Counted from the stretch's first letter, positions 37,288-49,969 are shown. The stretch is 64,000 nucleotides of DNA from Megaleporinus macrocephalus (GCA_021613375.1 CM038721.1:1826486-1890485); one strand, 5' to 3'. The notes: generated by a model from the sequence alone, not told the origin. A program made the numbers and translations.

Positions 37288-37575
37288 ATGACTAGCATAA
37301 CATGTTCAGTTAGAGGGAGTCAGTAATTGGAAGAAGAGGAAAACTTGTCTTGAACAACAGACTTACGAACACAGCACATAAAGATCAGAGTGTTGGGGGG
37401 CCGCCTTCCAAAGAAGACCACCTGCGTCTATGACTGAAGCTCTAAATTTAAAACCTCCACCCAAACCTCCGTATGTCTGCTCTTACCACTCTGTGGAGGA
37501 GAACCAGCACCAGAGCTTCCTTATCCAGAGAACTGTCTCGCTTATGAAGCTCCGAGGAAGCGACGTGTCGGTGCT
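37288..37575 (+). pseudogene. THAP-type zinc-finger exon, broken
   Basis: From ATG at 37288 the frame reads MTSITCSVRG and then stops. One frame over it continues SNWKKRKTCLEQQTYEHS, a TAA, then RSECWGAAFQRRPPAS and NLKPPPKPPYVCSYHSVEE. The spacing of an N-terminal Met-x-x-C-S-V, a basic NWKKRK block and a late V-C-S-Y-H (the C-x2-H half) fits a THAP domain of about 90 residues. The second early cysteine is lost at the frameshift. A splice-donor-like gtgagt follows at 37576. Upstream are an ETS-like cttccgg (37226) and a YY1-like gccatctttg (37198). Family assignment is by eye. Confidence 0.45.
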
Positions 37576-37859
37576 GGTGAGTCTATCAGTTCAGTAAACT
37601 GTTCTCTGATCAGTGTCCACCGCGCTAGGCTATCTGGACTGTAACTAACACCCACGCAGAGTGGCTCTGGCAGCTGCTGGACTTGGGTTTAACCGGCTTT
37701 CAGAAATATAAACTCACGTCTGTGTGTAGGAGGACACGCCCACCCTTCCCACTGTGCAGGTACTGATACACTTCAGTACTTTTATAGTTTTTCATTACTG
37801 AAACCGTCTTACACCTTCCGAGAGTACAGAGTAATTAAACATGTCTCCATAAATAACCT

Positions 37860-38985
37860 CAGACCCACCTTCTCATATCACCCACCCACTGTGTTATTAA
37901 CCTCAGACCACCTTCTCATATCACCCCACCCACTGTGTTATTAACCCTCAGACCACCTTCTCATATCACCCACCCACTGTGTTATTAACCTCAGACCACA
38001 TTCTCATATCACCCACCCACTGTGTTATTAACCTCAGACCACATTCTCATATCACCCACCCACTGTGTTATTAACCTCAGACCACCTTCTCATATCACCC
38101 GCCCACTGTGTTATTAACCTCAGACCACCTTCTCATATCACCCACCCACTGTGTTATTAACCTCAGACCACCTTCTCATATCACCCACCCACTGTGTGTT
38201 ATTAACCTCAGACCACCTTCTCATATCACCACCCACTGTGATTTTAACCTCAGACCACCTTCTCATATCACCCACCCAATGTGATATTAACCTCAGACCA
38301 CCTTCTCATATCACCACCCACTGTGATATTAACCTCAGACCACCTTCTCATATCCTCCACCCACTGTGTTATTGACCTCAGACCACCTTCTCATATCATC
38401 CCCCCACTGTGTTATAAACCTCAGACCACCTTCTCATATCACCCACCCACTGTGTTGTTAAACTCAGACCACCTTCTCATATCACCCACCCACTGTGATA
38501 TTAACCTCAGACCACCTTCTCATATCACCACCCACTGTGATATTAACCTCAGACCACCTTCTCATATCACCCACCCACTGTGTTATTAACCTCAGACCAC
38601 CTTCTCATATCACCCACCCACTGTGTTATTAACCTCAGACCACCTTCTCATATCACCCACCCACTGTGATATTAAACTCAGACCACTTCTCATATCACCC
38701 ACCCACTGTGTTATTAACCTCAGACCACCTTCTCATATCACCCACCCACTGTGTTATTATCCTCAGACCACCTTCTCATATCACCCACCCACTGTGTTAT
38801 TAACCTCAGACCACATTCTCATATCATCCACCCACTGTGTTATTAACCTCAGACCACCTTCTCATATCATCCACCCACTGTGTTATTAACCTCAGACCAC
38901 CCTTCTTCATATCACCCACCCACTGTGTTATTAACCTCAGACCACCTTCTCATATCACCCACCCACTGTGTTATTAACCTCGGAG
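37860..38985. repeat. Minisatellite, 43-bp unit, about 26 copies
   Basis: Unit ctcagaccaccttctcatat plus cacccacccactgtgttattaac. Variants: 'gatattaac', one-base deletions in 'caccaccc', 'atcatccac'. The single-base length variants keep shifting frame, so the open frames of 60-100 codons are by-products. Confidence 0.97.
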
Positions 38986-39099
38986 GAGACAGTGTTGTCC
39001 CATTAGAACTTCTTACTGTCTCTCTGGTCTCCTCCCATGTACCTGTATTAATTTTGGTGAGCTGAGCGGAAGTTCTAACACAAAGGCGGAACAAACACA

Positions 39100-39690
39100 C
39101 GCTTGAAAGTGGGCGTGGCCAAATACGGTGAATAGCTATGTGTTTGTCTGTTCTTAGCCTTTACTTGTGAACAGTCGCTCTCCAAAATCATATAGTGCAC
39201 AGTTCTGTGATCCTTTTGAAATGTTTTGTTGAATGTATCAGTTTTTTTCCTCCTAATCTGTATCTGCCACATCTGTCCGTTACCCCAGGCCACTATTTTC
39301 CTGAGCGCAGGAAGTCGGATTCGTTGCCCGCGGTAACTGACCATATGATGCACATGCTGAAGATTGAGATCATGTTGAAAAACACTGGAGTATTATTTTT
39401 AAGTAGGCATCTGTTGCAGCACGCAGCCTGTTTTCCAGCACAGAGGAGCTCCACAGGGAGGGAGTCTGCTTGGACGTTGGTGGTCCGCTCTGTTATGAAA
39501 CAAGAAAGGCCTTTTAGCTGTAGTATAATCTGTGACAGTTTTGATTATCTCCGTAATTACAGAGCTCTTTCATCAGCCAGTGGAGGAGCACAAAAGAATT
39601 ATTTTAATGCCACACATTACCTCAACTCTGGCACACACAGCTAAGCTTCTGCTGCATTCCTACAATTACAGAGGACAAAGAGAGAGACAA
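39100..39690. other. Intergenic DNA, no feature recognised
   Basis: Open on the plus strand for 149 codons (39195-39644) without a recognisable family, start context or splice signals; I do not call it a gene. Confidence 0.4.
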
Positions 39691-39699
39691 CACTCCCTC

Positions 39700-39708
39700 T
39701 CTCACTCT

Positions 39709-39753
<45 letters not shown>

Positions 39754-39771
39754 TCTCTCTCTTTCTCGCTG

Positions 39772-39802
<31 letters not shown>

Positions 39803-40048
39803 GTCTCTCTCTCTTTCACTTCTCTCTCTTTCTCTCTCTCTTTTTTATTCTCTCTCTCGCTGTCTCTCTCACTGTCTCTCTCTCTCTGTCTCTCTCTCAC
39901 TTTTCTCTCTCTCTCTCTCTCTCACTCTCTCTCTCACCCTTTCTCTCTCTCTCAATCTCTCTTTCTCTCTCTCTCACTCTCTCTCTATCTCTCTCTCACT
40001 CTCCCTGTCTCTCTCTTTCACTTCTCTCTCTCTGTTTCTCTCTCTCTC

Positions 40049-40089
<41 letters not shown>

Positions 40090-40123
40090 CTCTCTCTCTG
40101 TGTCTCTCTCACTCTTTCTCTCA

Positions 40124-40164
<41 letters not shown>

Positions 40165-40281
40165 TTCTCTCTCTCTCTGTCTCTCTTACTCACTCTCTCT
40201 CTCTCACACACTCTCTCACTTTTCTTTCTCTCTCACTGTCTCTCTCTCTCTCTCAATGTCTCTCTCTCTCTCTCACACTTT

Positions 40282-40316
<35 letters not shown>

Positions 40317-40980
40317 TTTCTTTCTCTCTCACTGTCTCTCTCTCTCTCACTTTTCTTTCTCTCCTCCACTGTCTCTCTCTCTCTCTGTCTCTCTCTCACT
40401 GTCTCTCTCTCTCTCACTTTTCTTTCTCTCTCTCCTCTCTCCTCTCTCTCTCTCTCTCTCTCTGTCTCTCTTACTCACTCTCTCTCTCTCACACACTCTC
40501 TCAATTTTCTTTCTCTCTCACTGTCTCTCTCTCTCTCAATGTCTCTCTCTCTCTCTCACACTTTTCTTTCTCTCTCTCTCTCTCTCTCTCACTTTTCTTT
40601 CTCTCTCACTGTCTCTCTCTCTCTCACTTTTCTTTCTCTCTCACTGTCTCTCTCTCTCTCTGTCTCTCTCTCACTTCTCTCTCTCTCTGTCTCTCTCTCT
40701 CACTTCTCTCTCTCTGTCTATCTGTCTATCTTTCACTTCTCTCTCTCTGTCTATCTGTCTATCTTTCACTTCTCTCTCTCCTCTCTTTCTTTCTCTCTCT
40801 CACACATTCTCTCATTCTCTCTCACTTCTCCCTCTCTTATTATATCTCTTCACTTCTCACTGTCTCTATCTCTGTCACTTTCTCTTTAACACTCTCACTC
40901 CCTTTCCCACTCTCTGTTTCTCACTCTCACTGCCCCTCTCTCACTCTCTCAATGTCTCTCTCTATCTCTCTCTCACTTAT
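39700..40980. repeat. 1.3-kb CT-rich compound microsatellite
   Basis: (ct)n interrupted by regular words such as cactctctctct, cacttttctttctc, ctgtctctctct and caatgtctctct. Almost every base of the plus strand is a pyrimidine apart from spaced 'ca' and 'tg' steps. The 515- and 324-codon open frames (poly Ser-Leu) are not genes. Patches of 100-200 bp (about 40190-40440 and 40480-40680) are near copies of each other. Confidence 0.97.
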
Positions 40981-41086
40981 TCTTTTTACCCCCCTCACAC
41001 ACACCCCCACACAGAGAAATACATTAACCAGTATAGGGAATACCAGTGGCCACCCAAGACTGCATGTACAGTGAGTTAGGCCTTTA

Positions 41087-41151
41087 ATAAGCACACACAC
41101 ACAAACACACACCCAGTGACACCCCCCCCCCCCACCCCCCACCCCAATGTT
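41087..41151. repeat. AC run followed by a C tract
   Basis: (ac)n to about 41112, then a run of C broken by single A bases at 41124-41145. A G-rich minus strand results. Confidence 0.9.
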
Positions 41152-41500
41152 TTGCCTGTCCACTTGCATTTGTTAAGTCCTCATAAAAAGCCCCCTATAA
41201 AGACGATCTGCAGGCCCACCTACTTGGAGAACCTCTGTTTCAGTCTCATTCTGCCTCATTGCTCGAGTGGAAATCAGCCTGTTTATCGCCAGCAGGTCAC
41301 ACATGCTAATGAGCGGCTGTTTGTTTTCAGAGGAGGAAAGGAATGTGGGATGAGACGGCTGGTGGGGGGAGGGGGCAGGTTGGGGGTGAGAGGAGTGAGG
41401 GGGGTATTACAGGTGATCCAAAGACATAACAAGTACAAGAGTTATTATATTGCTTGGTCATCTTTAACAGTGTGACATTTATGGAGGCCTAAATATTACA
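41151..41500. other. Short unique stretch, no feature recognised
   Basis: Includes a G-rich purine patch (41355-41405, gggggagggggcagg). No gene seen. Confidence 0.5.
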
Positions 41501-41504
41501 TTTT

Positions 41505-42605
41505 GGTAAATGTGGCTAATATGATGGTTAACGGTACATATGGTTTATCTGGTGGTAAATGTGGCTAATATGATGGTTAATGGTACATATGGTCTATCTG
41601 GTGGTAAATGTGGCTAATATGATGGTTAATGGTACATATGGTTTATCTGGTGGTAAATATGGCTAATATGATGGTTAATGGTACATGTGGTTTATCTGGT
41701 GGTAAATGTGGCTAATATGATGGTTAATGGTACATATGGTCTATCTGGTGGTAAATATGGCTAATATGATGGTTAACGGTACATATGGTTTATCTGGTGG
41801 TAAATATGGCTAATATGATGGTTAACGGTACATATGGTTTATCTGGTGGTAAATGTGGCTAATATGATGGTTAACGGTACATATGGTTTATCTGGTGGTA
41901 AATATGGCTAATATGATGGTTAATGGTACATATGGTTTATCTGGTGGTAAATATGGCTAATATGATGGTTAACGGTACATATGGTTTATCTGGTGGTAAA
42001 TATGGCTAATATGATGGTTAATGGTACATATGGTTTATCTGGTGGTAAATGTGGCTAATATGATGGTTAATGGTACATATGGTTTATCTGGTGGTAAATG
42101 TGGCTAATATGATGGTTAATGGTACATATGGTCTATCTGGTGGTAAATGTGGCTAATATGATGGTTAATGGTACATATGGTTTATCTGGTGGTAAATGTG
42201 GCTAATATGATGGTTAATGGTACATATGGTTTATCTTGGTGTAAATGTGGCTAATATGATGGTTAATGGTACATATGGTTTATCTGGTGGTAAATGTGGC
42301 TAATATGATGGTTAACGGTACATATGGTCTATCTGGTGGTAAATGTGGCTAATATGATGGTTAACGGTACATATGGTTTATCTGGTGGTAAATGTGGCTA
42401 ATATGATGGTTAATGGTACATATGGTTTATCTGGTGGTAAATGTGGCTAATATGATGGTTAATGGTACATATGGTTTATCTGGTGGTAAATGTGGCTAAT
42501 ATGATGGTTAATGGTACATATGGTTTATCTGGTGGTAAATGTGGCTAATATGATGGTTAATGGTACATATGGTCTATCTGGTGGTAAATGTGGCTAATAT
42601 GATGG
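41505..42605. repeat. Minisatellite, 49-bp unit, about 22 copies
   Basis: Unit tggttaatggtacatatggt, ttatctggtggtaaatgtgg, ctaatatga. Two-state variants (taacgg/taatgg, aaatgtgg/aaatatgg, ggttta/ggtcta) are arranged in runs, suggesting block duplication. A degenerate unit follows at 42605-42660. Confidence 0.97.
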
Positions 42606-42659
42606 ACAAATTAAGGCTAATCACATGTAATATACAGGTAATATTGTGGTTAATGGTTT

Positions 42660-43580
42660 ATATGATGACCAAAATTTAAGGAGGCCTGACGTTGTTTCCT
42701 GTATTTGCATGTGGATGTTGAACAAGTCCTACTAATAACATCCCATTGCCATGAGTTGTGGAGCATTGGTCATCGCTTACATTGATTTTTAAAGGTATTG
42801 ATACGGTGAAAGTGATCTACGCACATTTTCTGCCCTATGATATTTTTATTGATATTCAGTTTTAAAAAAATATATAATAAGGTATGTCTTTTCTTCATTC
42901 TACATTTTTTATGAAGATTACCAAATAACATTTACAATTTGTTCAGAATGTCCTGTAATAAATAAATAAATAAAACAAAATTTAAAACAAAATTTAAACA
43001 TGCATAATATCAGCAAACGTATGTAATTGTAGTGCTTGCTGTGCAGAGATGTGAGATGTGCAAAGGTTCAGCATGATTGTGTTGTAATTATCTACATAAT
43101 CAGAAGGTGGCAGTGTTGCCTCACACCAGTGAACCTACACATGTACAAGTTTACAAGGATTTGATTGATGGTAAAATACTGGAAAATCTCAAATAATATG
43201 TTTTCTTTGGGGACTACTTTGTTTTACAGTGTCCTGCATGTATCCCTCCACCATGAATGGATTAAAATAAATGCATTAAAATCTATTTTAACCAAAACTT
43301 TATCACAAAACTTGACAATGAGTGTTATTGCACTTAATATGCACTTAATAATCTGATAATAAAAACAGATTCTGTCAATCCATTCAATACCTTTACTTCA
43401 ATACACAAACTTCAGGCCTACACGTTTCAGGCAGTAACTGGATTTCTGTTTCACAACAGGCCAATGAACTCACAGAATAAGACGTGACATAAATCTTTTT
43501 TTTAAAACACTGAGTCTAGAAGCTAGAAGAATATTAAACCCTTCATTTCGTCAGGCTGTATACTGTAGTTGCCGCTTGTG
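42660..43580. other. AT-rich intergenic DNA
   Basis: Nothing recognised besides short A/T runs; no gene. Confidence 0.5.
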
Positions 43581-43585
43581 TTCAG

Positions 43586-43830
43586 TAGGGCTGTGTATGG
43601 GCAAGAACCTGGCGATACAATACGTATCAGCGGCCACGATTCAATATATCGTGATATACTGCGATACTGTAAGTAAAGTGATATACTGCAATTTTTCAAA
43701 TCCTACTATTAAAACACACCACTGTATGAACAGGTTTATCAATGCTTAGAACAGTACTGCGCCCTTGTGCTGCTTGTTAATTTTGGAGTAGAGCTAAAAA
43801 TTGATTTCAACACTGCCATCTAGTGGATGT
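43586..43830 (+). repeat. CGATAC-family dispersed repeat, copy 4
   Basis: Starts tagggctgtgtatgggcaag, continues with aacctggcgatacaatacg, attaaaacacaccactg and gcgcccttgtgctgcttg, and stops at cactgccatctagtgg, so it is truncated relative to copy 1. Confidence 0.75.
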
Positions 43831-44303
43831 GTTTGGAGAATGAGGATGTGTTTAGAGTTTTGCTGAGAAGTGAGATCTGCAGACAGTGCTTTACTCTGGG
43901 AAAAACTATAAGACTCCTTTGCGGCTAAAAAAAAAAAACCATCTGGCTGTTAAGGCTTACGCTGAGGAGTAAGATTGTGGTAAGGACGCTTTCCAGACTT
44001 ACGACATGTGGCCTGCCCCCTACCTGTAGCAGTGGGAACTGAGGATTGTGTGTTGTGTTTTTTGTAAAATGTTTGATTGTAAAGGGTCCTTGAGCTGGGA
44101 AAGGTGCTCTATACATTAAATAAATAATTTGTTTAAAGCTGATACGTTCAGATTCCTACACTCTTAGTTCGTACAGCCAAAGATGAGTGTATCAGGTTAA
44201 GAAATCATTTAAGAACATTTAAGAAAAAAATGATCACTCATTGTTAGAATTATTCTCCAAAAAATAGTTCAAAGAGAAAATATATTTGCATTCTTAAAAT
44301 TGT

Positions 44304-44315
44304 TATATATATACA

Positions 44316-44401
<86 letters not shown>
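44304..44401. repeat. AT dinucleotide microsatellite
   Basis: About 98 bp of (at)n with one 'acag' interruption near 44314. Confidence 0.97.
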
Positions 44402-44405
<4 letters not shown>

Positions 44406-45560
44406 AATGTTATATTTGTTTCTTTAAGAACACACATTTAAGATTTTCTTTCTTAAGAGATTAAAGTGACACTCATTTAATATATATATATTCATACATT
44501 TACTCTGTTCTGATTGGCTACCTTTGTATGGCACCTGATTTTATGGCAGTCTGGGGGCTGAAAACACCCCTTATAGCTTTAGTGCATTGGGGCGGAGCTA
44601 AACGGTTGAAGGGTAAGCATTGGCCCGCTGTCATGAAATTGATGATTCGCCTTTAATGGCATACAAACTCCTCTATGTCTAATTCAAAGACTGAGATCTG
44701 TGTGTGATTTACCAGCACCTCATTTACATATAATTTACATAAACCACACATTTCTTTGTTCAGGAGTCTGGGGTAGTGCTTCGCCCCCTACTGACCAAAC
44801 TACAGTGTTAATATTAGCACGACTGGAAAGAATAAACTGTGAAAATATAAAAAAGAGGGTACATTGATGTAAAGGCATATTATTTAAACACTCTATTACT
44901 ATATACAGAGTATGTATTCATATGCTATTTTTTTGTGGGCGGAGTCAGTAGTATATAACAAAAGCACTCTAAATTAAACTGATGGTAGTTTTAATTAGTA
45001 AACAACAACTCAAGTCTTTTTTTTAAGTTACAGTATTATCAAATACTCAAATGCTCCAACGCCTACCACATGTGAGTGTTTTCTGAATTTGGCTGATGAG
45101 TAAAGGCCAGAGTGTCAGAGTCAAGAATGATTCAAAGGAACTACTAATATTTACCACTAGATGGCAGTGAGTGCTTTCACTGTTAGTCTGAGCTTCAAAC
45201 ATACAGGTCATAAACAGAAGCCTCCTGACTGCTGAGTGTGAGACCTGTAGAGGGTGAACTGTGTTTCAGTACTTTAATACATGTCAGTACAATGCACTGC
45301 ACCCCCCACCGTACCCTGTGCACTCTTTTATCTTCATACATACTTCCTGTTCTACTTTAACACCTGGCGGGGGGCATAAACAGGTGTGTATTGCCTTCCA
45401 GTAGCTGGAAACCTAATGGAGAACAGAGCCACAGGACTCACCTGGGAGTTCACCCCACGCTGCCCTTCTTTTTTCTGTATGTAGTGTTTCGCATGCTGGG
45501 TATTATAATTTTAATAACATGAAAATGTAATACTATGATTATAGTGACCCAGATTATCAC
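44402..45560. other. Intergenic DNA without recognised features
   Basis: Short fragments look repeat-derived (tactagatggcagtgagtg at about 45157) but no element or gene can be delimited. Confidence 0.45.
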
Positions 45561-45567
45561 AGTTATT

Positions 45568-47690
45568 CACATCCTTATTATTCTTTTAATGTTCATTCAG
45601 TTCAGTACTCAGTACTTCAGTACTCTTTAATAATCACTACTGACGACTGATAAACTAATTTACAGCATCAAACATCCTCATTATTCTTTTAATGTTCATT
45701 CAGTTCAGTACTCAGTTTAATAATCACTACTGACTACTGATAAACTCATTTAGACCATCAAACATCCTCATTATTCTTTTAATGATCATTCAGTTCAGTA
45801 CTCAGTTTAATAATCACTACTGACTACTGATAAACTCATTTAGACCATCAAACATCCTCATTATTCTTTTAATGTTCATTCAGTTCAGTACTCAGTTTAA
45901 TAATCACTACTGACTACTGATAAACTCATTTACAACATCAAACATCCTCATTATTCTTTTAATGTTCATTTAGTTCAGTACTCAGTTTAATAATCACTAC
46001 TGACTACTGATAAACTCATTTACACCATCAAACATCCTCATTATTCTTTTAATGATCATTCAGTTCAGTACTCAGTTTAATAATCACTACTGACTACTGA
46101 TAAACTCATTTACACCATCAAACACCCTCATTATTCTTTTAATGATCATTCAGTTCAGTACCTCAGTTTAATAATCACTACTGACTACTGATAAACTCAT
46201 TTAGACCATCAAACATCCTCATTATTCTTTTAATGATCATTCAGTTCAGTACTCAGTTTAATAATCACTACTGACTACTGATAAACTCATTTACACCATC
46301 AAACATCCTCATTATTCTTTTAATGATCATTCAGTTCAGTACTCAGTTTAATAATCACTACTGACTACTTATAAACTCATTTACACCATCAAACATCCTC
46401 ATTATTCTTTTAATGATCATTCAGTTCAGTACTCAGTTTAATAATCACTACTGACTACTTATAAACTCATTTACACCATCAAACATCCTCATTATTCTTT
46501 TAATGATCATTCAGTTCAGTACTCAGTTTAATAATCCACTACTGACTACTTATAAACTCATTTACACCATCAAACATCCTCATTATTCTTTTAATGATCA
46601 TTCAGTTCAGTACTCAGTTTAATAATCACTACTGACTACTTATAAACTCATTTACACCATCAAACATCCTCATTATTCTTTTAATGATCATTCAGTTCAG
46701 TACTCAGTTTAATAATCACTACTGACTACTGATAAACTCATTTACACCATCAAACACCCTCATTATTCTTTTAATGATCATTCAGTTCAGTACTCAGTTT
46801 AATAATCACTACTGACTACTGATAAACTCATTTAGACCATCAAACATCCTCATTATTCTTTTAATGATCATTCAGTTCAGTACTCAGTTTAATAATCACT
46901 ACTGACTACTGATAAACTCATTTACACCATCAAACATCCTCATTATTCTTTTAATGATCATTCAGTTCAGTACTCAGTTTAATAATCACTACTGACTACT
47001 TATAACCTCATTTACACCATCAAACATCCTCATTATTCTTTTAATGATCATTCAGTTCAGTACTCAGTTTAATAATCACTACTGACTACTTATAAACTCA
47101 TTTACACCATCAACATCCTCATTATTCTTTTAATGATCATTCAGTTCAGTACTCAGTTTAATAATCACTACTGACTACTTATAAACTCATTTACACCATC
47201 AAACATCCTCATTATTCTTTTAATGATCATTCAGTTCAGTACTCAGTTTAATAATCACTACTGACTACTTATAAACTCATTTACACCATCAAACATCCTC
47301 ATTATTCTTTTAATGATCATTCAGTTCAGTACTCAGTTTAATAATCACTACTGACTACTGATAAACTCATTTACACCATCAAACATCCTCATTATTCTTT
47401 TAATGATCATTCAGTTCAGTACTCAGTTTAATAATCACTACTGACTACTAATAAACTCATTTACACCATCAAACATCCTCATTATTCTTTTAATGATCAT
47501 TCAGTTCAGTACTCAGTTTAATAATCACTACTGACTACTGATAAACTCATTTACACCATCAAACATCCTCATTATTCTTTTAATGATCATTCAGTTCAGT
47601 ACTCAGTTTAATAATCACTACTGACTACTGATAAACTCATTTACACCATCAAACATCCTCATTATTCTTTTAATGATCATTCAGTTCAGT
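45568..47690. repeat. Minisatellite, 90-bp unit, about 23-24 copies
   Basis: Unit atcctcattattcttttaat, gatcattcagttcagtactc, agtttaataatcactactga, ctactgataaactcatttac, accatcaaac. The first four units carry 'atgttcatt' and other differences; the rest carry 'atgatcatt'. Edge units are more divergent than central ones. The unit contains an internal TAA-rich segment, so no long frame is open. Confidence 0.98.
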
Positions 47691-47843
47691 AGTGTACTGT
47701 TACAGATCTTTTTGGAGGTGCGTAAACAGAGTAGCTGAGATTTCTTATCTACAGATCTGGTCTTATCTGTACGGATGTGCTGTGGTAAGATTACATTATG
47801 TCACCTTCCCCTGTTAGACGTCCCGTCTGATAAAGAACATCTA

Positions 47844-48435
47844 GGTTCTGTCTCAAATCCTACTGAGCTCCTACATAGACATTATTTAACATCATAGTAT
47901 GCGCTCCCGACATGTACACTGTCCCAATTCTTACATACCTTAAACATGCTGTCTACTGAGAAACCTTATTTACACCTGATTTTAAGAAGTATTGAACTCT
48001 TCCTCAGCCGCTAAGACAATCCCATGATGCACCGCATGCTAATCTAGGAGCAGTGAAGTGGTTTTAAAATGTGAGTTATTTTGATTCTCTGGAGTTTTAA
48101 TGTGTTTCTGGTCATAAAATCACACAAAACAGTATTTTATTATCAACTCTGTAACGAGTCCTTCACCATTTACACTTTATACTCCAGACATTAGCATTTA
48201 TGCTAGCTGATTTTTAAGACTCGGGCTATTGTTTTGGATGCCGGCCGGTAGCTTAGCAACCAGTTAAACCACCGGTGGTGTGCTGCAGTGGGCGGAACAA
48301 GCCGTGACGCAGTCTCTCTCTAACTAGAGCGTCTCAGTAATCTGTTTACACACTCACTACCTAGACAGCCTACTTACACACTCACTACCTAGACAGCCTA
48401 CTTAGACACTCACTAGGATTTGGGACAGACCCTTA
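47844..48435. mobile_element. Small inverted-repeat DNA element (MITE-like)
   Basis: The left end ggttctgtctcaaatcctac is the inverse of the right end cactaggatttgggacagac (48410-48431). The element is about 590 bp, non-coding, and includes ggccggtagcttagcaacc and two and a half 28-bp units (tacacactcactacctagac...). Its right half is duplicated at 51970-52245. Confidence 0.65.
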
Positions 48436-49000
48436 GACTATCAAACTTTCTCACCTGCAGTTTTAATATGTCAGCTTTCTATTTGAATTTTCTCGTTTCA
48501 CTTTAATAAGCCTTAATAAAAATGTGTGTGTTCACTGGTGTGTGTGAGTGTGTTCACTAGTGTGTATATGTGGGTGTTTCACTGCCCCTACAGTGTGTGT
48601 TCACTAGTGTGTGTCTTAACCAGTGTGTGTGTATGTGGGTGTTTCACTGCCCCCTAGTTTGTATGTGTTCACTAGTGTGTGTGTGTGTGTGTGCATGTGT
48701 TTCACTGCCCCCTAATGAATGTGTGTGTGTTCACTAGTATCTCCTAGTATGTGTGTGTTCACTAGTTTGTGTGTGTTTCACTGCCCCTAGTATGTGTGTT
48801 CACTAGTGTGTTTGTGTGTGTGTTTCACTGCCCCTAGTATGTGTGTGTTCACTAGTTTGTGTGTGTTTCACTGCCCCTAGTATGTGTGTTCACTAGTGTG
48901 TTTGTGTGTTTCACTGCCCCCTAGTATGTGTGTGTTTACTAGTGTGTGTGTGTGTGTGTGTTTCACTGCCCCTAGTGTGTGTGTGTTTACTAGTGTGTGT
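48245..49000 (+). repeat. Direct duplication, copy A
   Basis: From the word cttagcaaccag through the 28-bp units, the unique stretch ttctcacctgcagttttaat, and into GT-rich repeats, this block matches 51970-52700 nearly base for base. Copy A has fewer 28-bp units. Confidence 0.9.
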
Positions 49001-49400
49001 GTGTGTGTTTCACTGCCCCTAGTGTGTGTGTGTGTGTTTACTAGTGTGTGTGTGTTTCACTGCCCCTAGTATGTGTGTGTTCACTAGTGTGTTTGTGTGT
49101 TTCACTGCCCTCTAGTATGTGTGTGTTCACTAGTGTGTGTGTGTGTGTGTGTTTCACTGCCCCCTAGTGTGTGCGTGTTTACTAGAGGGTGTATGTTTCA
49201 CTGCCCCTAGTATGTGTGTGTTTACTAGTGTTTGTTTCACTGTCCCCTGGTATGTGTGTGTTCACTAGTGTGTGTGTGTTTCACTGCCCCTAGTATGTGT
49301 GTGTTCACTAGTGTGTGTGTGTGTGTGTGTATCTCACTGCCCCCTAATGTGTGTGTGTATCTGTTCACTAGTGTGTGTTCACTAGTGTGTGTGAGTTGGG
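48523..49400. repeat. GT-rich minisatellite A
   Basis: Irregular units of about 40-60 bp built from tgtgtttcactgcccctagt and gtgtgttcactagtgtg. Length differs from unit to unit because of (gt)n slippage. Cys/Val-rich open frames here are trivial. Confidence 0.95.
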
Positions 49401-49530
49401 GTTTCACTGCATGGTGGGTTATATGTGGTGTACACCTGGTTAACAAATGGTCAAATAGGTGTAAATTTGATTTTTGGTGGTCTGTTTTGTATGAAAGCTG
49501 TGGCGAGTGAAGTAGTGCCACTGCAGTACT

Positions 49531-49579
<49 letters not shown>

Positions 49580-49665
49580 TGTGTGTGTGAGTGTGTGTGT
49601 GTGTGTGTGTGTGTATGTCTGTGTGTGTATGTGTCTGTGTGTATGTGGTTGGGGGGGGGGACTGT
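49531..49665. repeat. GT microsatellite ending in a G run
   Basis: (gt)n of about 115 bp with a few 'ga' and 'ct' interruptions, then a run of G from about 49650. Confidence 0.97.
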
Positions 49666-49969
49666 AATAGCGTGTATATGGGATTTCTATGTGTAAATGT
49701 TTGATTTACATTAAGACTGAATCTCCCACAATAGCTCAGCAAATATTTTCCTTATGAAACACAAAACAACATCAGACTGAGAACAAACAAACACGCCAGC
49801 AGCTCGAAGCCTCAGAGGAAGAGTGGGTACTCAGATCTTGTGCAAGGCGTAGGTGTATGTCGAGATCAGACTGCATGACACTTGTGTCTTTCTCTACAGT
49901 CACTCTGTGAGATTAGGCCATCGTAATACCTCAAACTCGGCTGTGTTTCGCCATCACTACTGTACCATG

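Larger units (their letters stand above)
37190..39100 (+). mobile_element. Inverted-repeat element with THAP-like exon and internal minisatellite
   Basis: A perfect 19-bp inverted repeat, ctttgtgttagaacttccg, lies at 37212-37230 and in reverse complement at 39067-39085. Between the arms are a broken THAP-like coding stretch (37288-37575) and a 43-bp tandem array (37860-38985). THAP zinc fingers are found in host THAP proteins and in P-element-type transposases. A DNA element of that kind would explain both the arms and the finger; whether the 19-bp arms are true termini is unproven. Confidence 0.5.

Noticed and set aside
37288..37575. Functional THAP-domain gene
   Set aside because: A frameshift and an in-frame stop break the domain and one zinc-binding cysteine is lost; called a pseudogene instead.
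39532..41079. 515-codon Ser/Leu-rich open frame
   Set aside because: Product of a CT microsatellite, which reads as Ser-Leu in every frame; no domain.
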